From the NCBI GenBank assembly GCA_030697795.1, contig JAUYOV010000003.1, forward strand, positions 1-48,000: a stretch of DNA of 48,000 bases, read 5' to 3'. Both the position numbers and the translations under genes were made by a program. The notes under the pieces are model-generated. The model worked only from the letters and a program-made list of their open reading frames with translations. It was not told the DNA's origin and searched no databases. Below, piece after piece: positions 37,781 to 46,148 of this stretch. Each line of letters opens with the position of its first letter. Within the stretch, counting starts at the first letter, position 1. Origin of the DNA: a bacterium (GTDB taxonomy: Bacteria > Patescibacteriota > Minisyncoccia > JACQLN01).

Positions 37781-38710
37781 ATTCAAAAAACTTTTTATTT
37801 TTCCTTCAGCTTCTTTTTGCGAGGTTATCCAAATAATATCTTTATCTTTTTTAAACCACATCATTTGCCGGCGGGCGAAGTTGAGGTGGTGCTGGTTTAT
37901 TAAATCTACAGTCTCTGCCAAGGTTTTTTTGCCCTCAAAATATTCTTTAAATTCTTGGTAATCAATGCTCTGCATCGGCACCAACAACCGCGAATATTTT
38001 TTGTGGAGTTTTTTAACTTCTGCCACTAAGCCCGTTTTTATCATTTGCTCTGTTCGTTTAGCTATTCTTTGCGGGTATTCTTCTTTAGAAATTTTAATAC
38101 CAAGTTTTAGGCAATCAAAAAACGGCTGGCCTTTTTTACGCTGTTCCGAAAATTTACGGCCCGTGGCGTAAATAACTTCCAGCGCCCTAATAATGCGCCG
38201 TTTGTTTAAGCTTGTCACCACAGCGGCTTCGGGGTCTAATTTTTTTAGTTCGACATGCAGACTTTCTGTTTTTTTGTTTTCCAGTTTATGCCTTAACGCC
38301 AGATTAGGTTTTACTTCGGGAATCTCCCAGTTCTCGCACACAGTTTTTAGATACAAGGCTGTGCCACCCACTAAAAAAGGCAGTCTATTTTTATTATTTA
38401 TTTCCTTTATTTTTTCTAGAGCCAGTTTTTTGTAGTCGGATAAATTAAAATCTTCTTTAGGGTCAATCTTGTCGACTAAATAATGGACCACGCCACTAGC
38501 TACAAATTTCCGCTCGCCCTCGGCCAACATCCAATGGCCGGCAGGTTTGGCTGTGCCAATATTAAATTCTTTATATATTTGCCTAGAATCGGCCGAAACT
38601 ATCTCACCCTTAAATTTTTTGGCTAAATCTATACCTAGCTTGGTTTTTCCCGAAGCCGTTACGCCGAGAATAACCACCACCTTGGGCAACTTGCTATTTG
38701 ACAAATCCAT
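37778..38710 (-). CDS. miaA: tRNA dimethylallyltransferase
   Basis: 310 residues. Adds a dimethylallyl group to A37 of tRNAs that read codons starting with U. The P-loop is LGVTASGKTKLG, followed by SADSRQIYKEFNIGTAKP, the LVGGTALYLKTVCENW motif, and NKRRIIRALEV. The segment between AKPAG and HYLVDKIDP is a little longer than usual. The C-terminal FARRQMMWFKKD is the tRNA-binding end. The gene appears complete. Confidence 0.95.
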   Translation of the reverse strand: MDLSNSKLPKVVVILGVTASGKTKLGIDLAKKFKGEIVSADSRQIYKEFNIGTAKPAGHWMLAEGERKFVASGVVHYLVDKIDPKEDFNLSDYKKLALEKIKEINNKNRLPFLVGGTALYLKTVCENWEIPEVKPNLALRHKLENKKTESLHVELKKLDPEAAVVTSLNKRRIIRALEVIYATGRKFSEQRKKGQPFFDCLKLGIKISKEEYPQRIAKRTEQMIKTGLVAEVKKLHKKYSRLLVPMQSIDYQEFKEYFEGKKTLAETVDLINQHHLNFARRQMMWFKKDKDIIWITSQKEAEGKIKSFLN

Positions 38711-38780
38711 GCCTAGATTATACGCTGGTGTCTAAACGAATCAAGTTTAATCAACGCAGTTCTTTCAAAGGAGATATTTG

Positions 38781-38960
38781 ATGAATTTTTTATTGTTTGT
38801 CCTAGGTTTCTGGGCGGCTTCCGGAGTTTGGCAACTCCGAGATATGCTAGATGAGGATAGGTTTACAAAGATGACTTTGAGGAAACAGTTGGTATTGTTT
38901 CTGAAGAGTTTGGTTTTTGGTCCTTTTACGAGGTCAAAACTGATGTCTCGTATTGTCTAG
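38781..38960 (+). CDS. Small membrane protein, 59 aa
   Basis: Starts at ATG 38781 with AAAGGAGAT upstream. One N-terminal hydrophobic segment (FLLFVLGFWAASGVWQL) is followed by a basic helix (FTKMTLRKQLVLFLKSLVFG). No family recognised. It is monocistronic with its own terminator and lies divergent from miaA. Confidence 0.6.
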   Translation: MNFLLFVLGFWAASGVWQLRDMLDEDRFTKMTLRKQLVLFLKSLVFGPFTRSKLMSRIV

Positions 38961-38978
38961 GGTGTAACAAAAACAAAC

Positions 38979-39010
38979 CCGCTCCGGCAAACGCTGGAGC
39001 GGTATTTTAT
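38979..39010 (+). terminator. Rho-independent terminator
   Basis: CCGCTCC (38979-38985) with GGAGCGG (38996-39002) and an inner GC/GC pair, followed by TATTTTATTTT. Confidence 0.75.
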
Positions 39011-39011
39011 T

Positions 39012-40226
39012 TTAGAGAGTTTTGGATTCAATTTCTTTTTTGAGTCGATCAGTTAAATCAGAGATACTTATTTCGCCAAGATCGCCCTTACTGCGTTGAC
39101 GCAAGGCTACAGTTTTATTTTCTTCTTCTTTTGCGCCCACAATTACCAAATAAGGAATTTTTTGTGTTTCAGCTTCGCGGATTTTTTTACCAATTGTTTC
39201 ATTTTTTTCGTAAAGTTCAAAACGTATTCCGGCTTCGGTTAATTCGTTTGCAATTTTGTTGGCATATTCAGCAGTTTTATCGCTTATAGGTAACACAGCT
39301 ACCTGTACTGGGGCTAGCCATAACGGAAAGGCACCATTAAAATGTTCCAATAAAACTGCAAGCGATCTTTCAATAGAACCTAATATAGCGCTATGAACCA
39401 TTACGATTCTTTCTTTTTCTCCTTTTTCATTTACACAAGTTAGGTCAAACCTTTCCGGCATATTTATATCCAACTGTATGGTGGCGACTTGCCATTCTCG
39501 GCCCAAAGAATCTTTGGCGGTAAAATCTATTTTTGGCCCATAAAAAGCAGCTTCACCCAAAGCTTCCTCGGCATCTACGCCTTTTTCTTTGGCAATTTCT
39601 CGTAATTGATTTTCGGCAAAGCTCCACATTTCCGAAGTGCCTAAATATTTTTCTTTTTGTTTAGGGTCGTGGAAAGAAAGCCGAACGGTAAGTCCAAAAC
39701 CGATTGTTTTATAAAAAGTGTCTATAATATCCCAAACAGTAGCAAATTCTTTTTTGATTTGATTTTGACGGCAGAAAACATGAGCGTCATCTATGGTTAT
39801 GGCGCGCACACGAGCAAGGCCATTAAGTTCGCCGGTTTGTTCATCGCGGTACATTTTGGTGGTACTGGCGTAGCGTTGAGGCATTTCGCGCCAACTGTGA
39901 GGCTTGCGGTCAAAAATTTGAATATGATGCGGACAGTTCATAGGCTTTAAAGCAAATTCATGACCTTCGCGTGTTTTTATATGAAAAAGTTCGTCTTTAA
40001 ATTTGTCCCAGTGACCGCTTTTTATATATAAATCTTTTTTGGTAATGTGAGGAATATCTACCAGTTGGTAGCCTTGTTTTTTACGAAGTTGCCAAACAAA
40101 AGTATCCAGCAAGTTTCTAACGATAGTGCCCTTGGGTGTCCATAAAGGCAAACCGCTACCCACTAGATCGGAGAAACAAAAAAGATCCAATTCCTGGCCG
40201 AGCTTTTTATGGTCGGGTTTTTCCAT
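39012..40226 (-). CDS. thrS: Threonyl-tRNA synthetase, catalytic and anticodon domains only
   Basis: 404 residues from ATG at 40226. The class II core is intact: KPMNCPHHIQIF (zinc Cys), MYRDEQTGELNGLARVRAIT, DDAHVFCR (zinc His) and VHSAILGSIERSLAVLLEHF, then the anticodon domain (VAVLPISDKTAEYANKIANE). Standard bacterial ThrRS is about 640 residues because of N-terminal TGS and editing (SAD/second additional) domains; both are absent here. No frame upstream encodes them; instead a repeat-derived stretch (40231-40275) precedes ATG. The enzyme therefore cannot hydrolyse Ser-tRNA(Thr) in the usual way. Confidence 0.93.
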   Translation of the reverse strand: MEKPDHKKLGQELDLFCFSDLVGSGLPLWTPKGTIVRNLLDTFVWQLRKKQGYQLVDIPHITKKDLYIKSGHWDKFKDELFHIKTREGHEFALKPMNCPHHIQIFDRKPHSWREMPQRYASTTKMYRDEQTGELNGLARVRAITIDDAHVFCRQNQIKKEFATVWDIIDTFYKTIGFGLTVRLSFHDPKQKEKYLGTSEMWSFAENQLREIAKEKGVDAEEALGEAAFYGPKIDFTAKDSLGREWQVATIQLDINMPERFDLTCVNEKGEKERIVMVHSAILGSIERSLAVLLEHFNGAFPLWLAPVQVAVLPISDKTAEYANKIANELTEAGIRFELYEKNETIGKKIREAETQKIPYLVIVGAKEEENKTVALRQRSKGDLGEISISDLTDRLKKEIESKTL

Positions 40227-40230
40227 ATAA

Positions 40231-40275
40231 ATATAATGCCAATATACGAATGTATGCGAATGATACGAATAGAGA
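40231..40275. repeat. ATACGAATG-type repeat upstream of thrS
   Basis: Contains GCCAATATACGAATG and GCGAATGATACGAATAG, the same units as in the repeat inside cca at 2140-2190 and before rnc. Confidence 0.75.
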
Positions 40276-40305
40276 AATATTATCAGAAATAGACTATTTT
40301 GCAAG

Positions 40306-40341
40306 AATATACTGAGATAGCGATCGCTATCTCAGTATATT
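40306..40341. promoter_or_regulatory. 36-bp palindrome at the paralogue-2 promoter
   Basis: Perfect palindrome centred at 40323/40324; half-site AATATACTGAGATAGCGA. Its right half covers the expected -35 position (40326-40331) of the extended -10 box TGTTATAAT (TATAAT 40349-40354). Binding here would block transcription of the gene at 40363. Confidence 0.85.
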
Positions 40342-40362
40342 TGTATGTTATAATTCTTGTTA

Positions 40363-40932
40363 ATGAAAACAGGAGGGAGACTAAATCGATTAGGTCCGGT
40401 TCAGCAAAAAATTATTCTTCTGCTTTTGGGCGGAGTGGGTTTAGGTTTTGCCAGAACTCCCAAACAATATTTTCGGGTGTTAAAAGGAATATCCAAAGAA
40501 TGGAAACGGATCAATAAACAATCTTTGGAGAAGGCTATATTCAATCTTTATAGATCCAAACTAATCCGCGAACAAGAAAACCCTGATGGTTCTTTAACTA
40601 TGATCTTAACCGACAAAGGTAAACGGAAAGCTATTACCTTTAATGTTGATAATATGGAAATAAATAGGCCTAAGGTTTGGGACAAAAAATGGCGACTGGT
40701 GCTGTTTGATATACCCGAGAAACACAAACCTGCCCGAGAAGCCCTGCGTGAAACATTAAAACGATTAGGTTTTTATGAGTATCAAAAGAGTGTGTTAGTT
40801 CAGCCTTACGAATGCCAAAGTGAAATTGATTTTGTGGTTGAGTATTTTGAGATTAGACCGTGGGTTAGGTTAATCACTGCTAGTACTTTAGATAACGAAC
40901 TTCATCTTCGCAAAATATTCGGTTTGATCTAA
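40363..40932 (+). CDS. PaaX-like winged-helix / Cas2-like fold protein (paralogue 2)
   Basis: 189 residues. Winged-helix N-terminus (GPVQQKIILLLLGGVGLGF, then LEKAIFNLYRSKLIREQENP and TDKGKRKAI) and a Cas2-like C-terminus (WDKKWRLVLFDIPEKHKPAR, YEYQKSVLVQPYECQ, LDNELHLRKIFGL). It aligns along its full length with the protein at 4926-5480. Its -10 box ends only 8 nt before ATG, so the mRNA is probably leaderless. Perfect palindromes lie on both sides of the gene. Neither Cas1 nor a CRISPR array is present. Confidence 0.82.
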   Translation: MKTGGRLNRLGPVQQKIILLLLGGVGLGFARTPKQYFRVLKGISKEWKRINKQSLEKAIFNLYRSKLIREQENPDGSLTMILTDKGKRKAITFNVDNMEINRPKVWDKKWRLVLFDIPEKHKPAREALRETLKRLGFYEYQKSVLVQPYECQSEIDFVVEYFEIRPWVRLITASTLDNELHLRKIFGLI

Positions 40933-40953
40933 TCAAATTCAGATTAACAACAT

Positions 40954-40983
40954 ATACCGAGATAGCGATCGCTATCTCGGTAT
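40954..40983. promoter_or_regulatory. 30-bp palindrome downstream of paralogue 2
   Basis: Perfect palindrome centred at 40968/40969, identical to the solitary one at 27460-27489. It differs from the upstream 36-bp palindrome by a symmetric C/T change (ACCGAG versus ACTGAG), so both arms changed together. Confidence 0.85.
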
Positions 40984-41154
40984 GACTGGAGAAAAAGAGA
41001 TTCAAGAAGATTCAAAGAGATTGAAATGATGCATTATTTTTTTCTTATTGATTTTTATTGAAGTGGAACTTCGATAAAAAAACCCGATGGCTAACGCCAT
41101 CGGGCGGTATCTGATCGAACACCGAGTGTTCGATCAGATAGGTATTAAACAATA
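40984..41154. other. Gap with two hairpins
   Basis: No gene. CCCGATGGC (41083-41091) with GCCATCGGG (41096-41104) followed, on the minus strand, by a T6 run is a terminator for the gene at 41155. Beside it TATCTGATCGAACAC (41108-41122) pairs perfectly with 41126-41140 (loop CGA), a longer hairpin without T run whose role is unknown. Confidence 0.75.
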
Positions 41155-41502
41155 TTAAACCTTGGCAGGTATTTTACTTGCGGCTACTATATCTTGGATC
41201 ATACCTAATTCTTTGTTATTCAGCGTTAAAAAGTGCAAAGGGTGCCCGGGATTTTTTATAGCGTCACCCAAATCTTCTTCTGTAAATTTTTTTGCAAATT
41301 CAACAATCTGTTGCATAAAATACTTTGCCAATTCCGCTGTTTTGAAAACAGGGTTTGTGCTTATGAGCGGTTTGTAGTTATGGCCGGAGCCTCTTGTTAT
41401 CCAGCCCGCAAACAATCCATTATCCGTTGATGGGCCACCTGCATCTACTACAATATCGTCAGTATTACCCGCTATTTCAAAAAGAACTAACCTAGTAAGC
41501 AT
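41155..41502 (-). CDS. Uncharacterised 115-aa protein
   Basis: Not recognised. Soluble, mixed alpha/beta (LTRLVLFEIAGNTDDIVVDA, LAKYFMQQIVEFAKKFTEED), with a Gly-rich stretch (WITRGSGHNYKPL). GGAGAAAGG lies 6-7 nt before ATG on the minus strand, and a terminator follows. It is 43 nt downstream of dnaE on the same strand, but its own ribosome site and different codon use suggest an independent accessory gene. Confidence 0.7.
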   Translation of the reverse strand: MLTRLVLFEIAGNTDDIVVDAGGPSTDNGLFAGWITRGSGHNYKPLISTNPVFKTAELAKYFMQQIVEFAKKFTEEDLGDAIKNPGHPLHFLTLNNKELGMIQDIVAASKIPAKV

Positions 41503-41545
41503 AGCCTTTCTCCTTTTTTAGAGGGATTAAAGCATTTTAGGCGTG

Positions 41546-44500
41546 TTAACTGTTACTTGTCAACTCTTTAGCTTCTCTACAGATTAGTTTCAAAGCGTTG
41601 TCGCGGATTTGAACTTGGCCTTTTATTAACATTATTTTATCCATTTCCCAGATCTCTGGTTTTTGGGCGTAGGTGTCGGGAAAAACCACAACTTCAATCT
41701 CGCCAGAAAAATCGGCTAGCTGGGCAAAGGCCATAGGCTTACCGGTTTTGGTTATTATTTTTCTATATTTATTTATTATGCCGCCGATAACAACTTGTTT
41801 GGAGGAAGCCAATAAATCTTTTATCGGCTTTGTTTTCTTTTCTAAAATTGCTTTATGTTGTTCCAATGGGTGAGAACTAACATACAAACCTAAAAGTTCT
41901 TTTTCCCAAGCCAATTTAACGGATTCTGTAGCTGGAATGGCCGGTTTTAATTTTAAAACAGGGGCAGAGTCGGCAATGTTGTCGAAAATGCTGGATTGAT
42001 TTAGGGAACTGGCTTGTTTTATTTCTTTAGAAAAAGTTAAAAGATAATCCATATTTTCTATAATTTGGTTGCGTTCGCCTAAGCTATCCAACGCGCCGGC
42101 TTTGGCCATGGCATCTAAAGATTTTTTATTTAGATCTTTATGTTTAATTCTTTCTATAAAATCGGACAGCGATTTGAACTTTCCATCTTGGACTCGCGCC
42201 TCTATTATTGCTCCCACCACATTTACGCCAACATTTTTAATAGATTCCAAACCAAAGCGTATTTTATCCTCCTTCGCTCCTCCTTCGCGCAAGGCTTCGG
42301 AAGGACACGGTAAAGCTTCGGAGGACAAGTCTCCCTTACTATCTATACCTTTTATAACTGTAAATTTTCCAACACTTTCATTTACATCCGGCGGTAAAAC
42401 AGGAATACCCATACGCGTGCACTCATTTATAATTTCGGCAATTTTTTCTATGTCGCCGGATTCAGCGGTTAAAACGGCGGTCATAAATTCGGCAGGGAAG
42501 TTAGCTTTAGCATAGGCGGTTTGGTAGGCGACTCGGCCGTAACTAGCGGCGTGGGCTTTGTTAAAACCATAAGCGGCAAAAGGTTCGATAAGTTTCCAAA
42601 GTTCGTAAGCTTTAAAATCGGTCATGCCATTTTTAACAGCGCCTGCCATAAATTTGGCTTTCTGGGCTTCCATTTCGGCTGGAATTTTTTTACCCATAGC
42701 TTTTCTCAACTTGTCGGCTTCCAGCCAACTGTAGCCGGCTAATTTTATGGCTACCATTAAAACATCGTCTTGGTAAGTTAAAATTCCGTAAGATTGATCC
42801 AAAATATCTTTCATTCTTGGGTCGAAATATTCAACCAAACGTGGGTTATGTTTTCTCTCTATATATCTTGGGATAGATTCCAAAGGACCGGGGCGATATA
42901 AGGCCACCATAGCGTTAATGTCGTGAATGGTGGTGGGTTTTAAATCCTTTAAATATTTGGTCATGCCGGCGCCATTTAATTGGAAAAGGCCAATTGTTTC
43001 GCCTTTAGCCAAAAGTTCGAAAGATTTTTTATCATCCAGAGGAATATTTTCTATATCTAAATCTACATTGCGGTGTTCTTTGGCTAATTTAACTGTGTCT
43101 TCCAAAATAGATAAGTTTCTTATGCCCAGAAAATCAAATTTTAAAAGCCCGGCGTCTTCCACGGCGTGCATATCGTACTGTGTAATTATGCGGCCACCTT
43201 TAGGATCTAACTGCAATGGCACAAATTCTATAAGTGGGCGCGGGCTAATAACCACACCAGCCGCGTGTACCGAAATATGCCGAGCGCAACCTTCCATTTT
43301 TTTAGCTTGGTTAACTACTTCAGCTACCGTTGCATCGGTTTCGTATAGTTGAGAAAGTTCGGGTGTAATTTTTAAGGCTTGGTCTATCGTCATAGGAAAA
43401 CCCTGCGAACCTATGGGAATAAGTTTGGCTATACTGTCGCCAATAGAATATGGATGGCCCAAAGCGCGAGCCACGTCACGCACAGCTGCGCGTGCCATCA
43501 TGGTGCCGAACGTGCCAACTTGCGCGACTTTATCTTCCCCATATTTTTTTATGGCGTATTGAATAACTTCATCACGCCTGTTATCGGCAAAGTCCATATC
43601 TATATCGGGTGCCGAAGGGCGTTCGGGGTTTAAAAATCTTTCAAATGGAATTTTATAATCTATGGGATTAACTTTTGTAATGCCCGTTAAATATGTTGCC
43701 AGCGAACCTGCTACCGAGCCCCTAATGTTTGTTAAAATTCCGTTTTCATGGGCGAACCGCAAAAGATCAGCCACCACTAAAAAGTAAGGAGCATAGCCTT
43801 TGGCCTCTATAATTCCAAGTTCGTAATTCATTCTGCTCAAATAAAGTTCTGAACGTTCCAAGTTTCTACGGGCAAAACCGGCTTCGGCTAATCTGCGTAA
43901 TTCGCTGTCGGCGGTTGTTCCATTTGGCAATTTAAAATCGGGGAATGTCCATTTACCAAGTTCTAATTCTAAATTAATTCTTTCGGCAATTTCATGAGTT
44001 CTTTCTAGAGCGTGTTGGTATTGCGGCAAAAGTTTAAACATTTCTTCGGCCGAATGCATTGAAAGATTATATTCGAGCAAGCTTAAGCGGTCTTTGTCTT
44101 TGGTGCTGGTGCCGGTGCCTACCGAAATTAAAATATCTTGCGCTTCGGCATCTTCGTGGTTTATATAGTGAACGTCGTTGGTAGCTACCAGTTGGGCACC
44201 GGTTTTTTCGGAAAGATATTTATATGTTTGTAGAACGTATACTAATTCTTCTTTGGCGCCGTGCGGCATTATTTCTAAATAAAAATTTTCACGCCCAAAA
44301 ATTTCTTGGTATTCATAAATAAGTTTTTCGGCCTCATCGGTTTTTTTATGCCTTACGGCTTTGGAAATTTCACTTTGGAAACAGCCCGAAAGAACAATTA
44401 AACCCTTAGCATGTTCGCGCAGTAATTCTTTGTCTACGCGCGGTTTGTAATAAAATCCTTCCAAATGAGCTTTGGTTACAAGTTTTATTAAGTTTTTATA

Positions 44501-44791
44501 GCCGTCTATGTTTTTGGCCAGAACTGTTAGATGGTAGCGTTTGTCGTCTATGCCGGCGCGTTTTAAAAGACGGCTTTCGGTGGCAACATAAAGCTCGCAA
44601 CCTATGATTGGTTTTATGCCCGCCTCTTTTGCGGTTTTATAAAAATCTATAGCGCCGTACATAGCGCCGTGGTCGGTTAAGGCTAACGAATCCATACCTA
44701 ATTCGCCGGCGCGCTTTACCAGATCGCCAATTTTTGCCAAGCCATCGAGCAAGGAATAGTGAGAATGCGTGTGGAGGTGGGAAAATTTCAT
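41546..44791 (-). CDS. dnaE: DNA polymerase III subunit alpha
   Basis: 1081 residues; the replicative polymerase. The N-terminal PHP domain starts SHLHTHSHYSLLDGLAKIG and has LALTDHGAMYGAIDFYK. The polymerase core includes APDIDMDFADNRRDEV (catalytic Asp pair), YGFNKAHAASYGRVAYQ and the fingers, then the tandem helix-hairpin-helix region and an OB domain (VVIGGIINKYRKIITKTGKP). About 24 residues before DKIRFGLESIKNVG (SSEALPCPSEALREGGA) are encoded by palindromic TCCTTCG repeats at 42268-42330 and are absent from usual DnaE. The start lies after an AGAAAATAGAATG repeat and has no ribosome site. Confidence 0.96.
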   Translation of the reverse strand: MKFSHLHTHSHYSLLDGLAKIGDLVKRAGELGMDSLALTDHGAMYGAIDFYKTAKEAGIKPIIGCELYVATESRLLKRAGIDDKRYHLTVLAKNIDGYKNLIKLVTKAHLEGFYYKPRVDKELLREHAKGLIVLSGCFQSEISKAVRHKKTDEAEKLIYEYQEIFGRENFYLEIMPHGAKEELVYVLQTYKYLSEKTGAQLVATNDVHYINHEDAEAQDILISVGTGTSTKDKDRLSLLEYNLSMHSAEEMFKLLPQYQHALERTHEIAERINLELELGKWTFPDFKLPNGTTADSELRRLAEAGFARRNLERSELYLSRMNYELGIIEAKGYAPYFLVVADLLRFAHENGILTNIRGSVAGSLATYLTGITKVNPIDYKIPFERFLNPERPSAPDIDMDFADNRRDEVIQYAIKKYGEDKVAQVGTFGTMMARAAVRDVARALGHPYSIGDSIAKLIPIGSQGFPMTIDQALKITPELSQLYETDATVAEVVNQAKKMEGCARHISVHAAGVVISPRPLIEFVPLQLDPKGGRIITQYDMHAVEDAGLLKFDFLGIRNLSILEDTVKLAKEHRNVDLDIENIPLDDKKSFELLAKGETIGLFQLNGAGMTKYLKDLKPTTIHDINAMVALYRPGPLESIPRYIERKHNPRLVEYFDPRMKDILDQSYGILTYQDDVLMVAIKLAGYSWLEADKLRKAMGKKIPAEMEAQKAKFMAGAVKNGMTDFKAYELWKLIEPFAAYGFNKAHAASYGRVAYQTAYAKANFPAEFMTAVLTAESGDIEKIAEIINECTRMGIPVLPPDVNESVGKFTVIKGIDSKGDLSSEALPCPSEALREGGAKEDKIRFGLESIKNVGVNVVGAIIEARVQDGKFKSLSDFIERIKHKDLNKKSLDAMAKAGALDSLGERNQIIENMDYLLTFSKEIKQASSLNQSSIFDNIADSAPVLKLKPAIPATESVKLAWEKELLGLYVSSHPLEQHKAILEKKTKPIKDLLASSKQVVIGGIINKYRKIITKTGKPMAFAQLADFSGEIEVVVFPDTYAQKPEIWEMDKIMLIKGQVQIRDNALKLICREAKELTSNS

Positions 44792-44796
44792 ATTTA

Positions 44797-44835
44797 GATA
44801 CTAGTGGATAGAAAATAGAATGTAGAACGTGGTCA
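44797..44835. repeat. TAGAAAATAGAATGTAG repeat upstream of dnaE
   Basis: Same sequence type as 20911-20976 and the flanks of the four-helix-bundle gene. It ends about 5 nt before the dnaE start. Confidence 0.65.
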
Positions 44836-44875
44836 ATGCAATCAAAGTATAGCAGAACAAGTTATGCAATATAAC

Positions 44876-44941
44876 TTGATAAAACTTAGTTAGTATTGTA
44901 TCCTGTTAGAAGTTCCTTTTAAACAAACTTCTAACAGGAGG
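44876..44941 (+). promoter_or_regulatory. Promoter and leader hairpin overlapping the ribosome site
   Basis: TTGATA (44876-44881), 17 nt, TATCCT (44899-44904). A 13-bp stem CCTGTTAGAAGTT (44902-44914) / 44926-44938 covers the first bases of AGGAGGG (44936-44942), so ribosome access could depend on melting of the hairpin. The promoter's -10 box overlaps the 5' arm, so the hairpin may be only partly transcribed. Confidence 0.5.
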
Positions 44942-44950
44942 GTAGTTAAA

Positions 44951-45211
44951 ATGATTCAGATTATAGGCTTGGTTTTATTAGGGCTTTATTGTTTCTGGGT
45001 TTATGGCGCTTATAAGAGAAATGGAAGGCTGGCGTATTCTTTTCTGATCGGGTTCATAGAACTTATTATTTCTGTAATTGCTATAGTCACTATACTCATT
45101 TCAAGCGCTGTGAGAGTTGTTTCTGCTCCTACATGTCATTTTGTAGAACAGATGAGACAGTTACCAGAAATAGTTAGGCTTTGGCGAAGTGGAGAAATCG
45201 TTAATTGTTAG
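44951..45211 (+). CDS. Small membrane protein, 86 aa
   Basis: Two hydrophobic helices (IIGLVLLGLYCFWVYGAY and FLIGFIELIISVIAIVTILI) and a short amphipathic C-terminus with two Cys. No family recognised. It has AGGAGGG, its own promoter and terminator, as for the other accessory cassettes. Confidence 0.7.
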   Translation: MIQIIGLVLLGLYCFWVYGAYKRNGRLAYSFLIGFIELIISVIAIVTILISSAVRVVSAPTCHFVEQMRQLPEIVRLWRSGEIVNC

Positions 45212-45224
45212 AATATAAAAATAA

Positions 45225-45263
45225 AAATCCGCTGCGACTTAGGTCGGAGCGGATTTGTTTTTA
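45225..45263. terminator. Rho-independent terminator
   Basis: AAATCCGCT (45225-45233) with AGCGGATTT (45248-45256), inner CGAC/GTCG after one mismatch, followed by GTTTTT. The convergent minus-strand gene ends 2 nt before its end. Confidence 0.85.
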
Positions 45264-45926
45264 GAATGAAGTGATTACTTCAAGGGATAGCGCAGGCCTG
45301 CTTGGCATTACTTTCCCTAATTCATACATTGCTACAATTTCGGCTATTTCTGGGTGCAAAGTATTTTTAGGTAAATGCAAACTAATAAAACTGTTTGGCA
45401 TATAATGGGGCTTAAGCACTAAAGAGGTTTCGTCTACTCGGTAAGAACTTGCTATGGCAAATTTTAAAATCAAATTGCCTTGGTTTTGTAGGTCTTGGCG
45501 TATTAACAAAAAAGGTCTTTCTTTTTTGTTGAGCCAAGGTTTTTCGTCTTTGACGTAGTAAATTCCGTCAACCCAATAGAAGTGCAGGATAGCTAAATTT
45601 AATAGTGTGCACTTAAAACTATATAACCTCCCTCTAGTTTCAAAATCGTTAGTATATCTTTGTTGTTTTGTTAACTTATTAACCACTAGAGCCAATAATA
45701 TAAGCTCTACTGTTGAAGATGAGGACAGTTTTTCAATTATGCATTTTGTTACATCGGCTGTTACTTCTTTTGGTTGGTTTTCAAAACATTCTGCCATAAG
45801 TGATAATAAATATAGCCAAGTTTTGCCTAGTTCGCCTTCGTGTTTGTTTAACGCATCTCGGTCTGCGTGAGGCTTAATAAAATAATCCACCATTTGCCCT
45901 GTCAGCATTTCAATATGGCGCGCCAT
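45261..45926 (-). CDS. Uncharacterised 221-aa protein
   Basis: Not recognised. Soluble and mostly helical in the first half (WLYLLSLMAECFENQPKEVT, ELILLALVVNKLTKQQRYTN), with beta structure toward the end (LILKFAIASSYRVDETSLVL). It begins MARHIEMLTGQMVDYF at ATG 45926; GGAG lies 9-10 nt upstream on that strand. No functional residues stand out. Confidence 0.7.
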   Translation of the reverse strand: MARHIEMLTGQMVDYFIKPHADRDALNKHEGELGKTWLYLLSLMAECFENQPKEVTADVTKCIIEKLSSSSTVELILLALVVNKLTKQQRYTNDFETRGRLYSFKCTLLNLAILHFYWVDGIYYVKDEKPWLNKKERPFLLIRQDLQNQGNLILKFAIASSYRVDETSLVLKPHYMPNSFISLHLPKNTLHPEIAEIVAMYELGKVMPSRPALSLEVITSF

Positions 45927-46101
45927 AAGGCATATCTCCAGTCTAGTTTTTAAAGATCTATGTTTATATAGAGTATAAAATATATTTGCATTATAGTCCA
46001 GTTACTTACTTTTACTGGGTTGCCAATATATTCGATTTTTGATAGAGTATTAGGGAATTGATAAGTCATGGTCATCCTTTGCTCTGATTCTCAGAGTTAC
46101 G

Positions 46102-46148
46102 GAAGGACACATGTTTTTAGCTATTCACTATCGTTCATAGAAAAACAT
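46102..46148 (+). promoter_or_regulatory. Bulged hairpin abutting the rpmF start
   Basis: ATGTTTTT (46111-46118) pairs with AAAAACAT (46141-46148), an AG bulge follows on the 5' arm, then CTAT with ATAG. The preceding AAGGACACAT resembles the same place in the repeats before nusG and rplK (CAGGACACAT). The ATG at 46149 directly follows the stem. Confidence 0.7.

Noticed and set aside
37778-38710. Repeat insertion in miaA
   Set aside because: The longer loop after AKPAG does not match any repeat family seen in this window, so it is taken as natural length variation.
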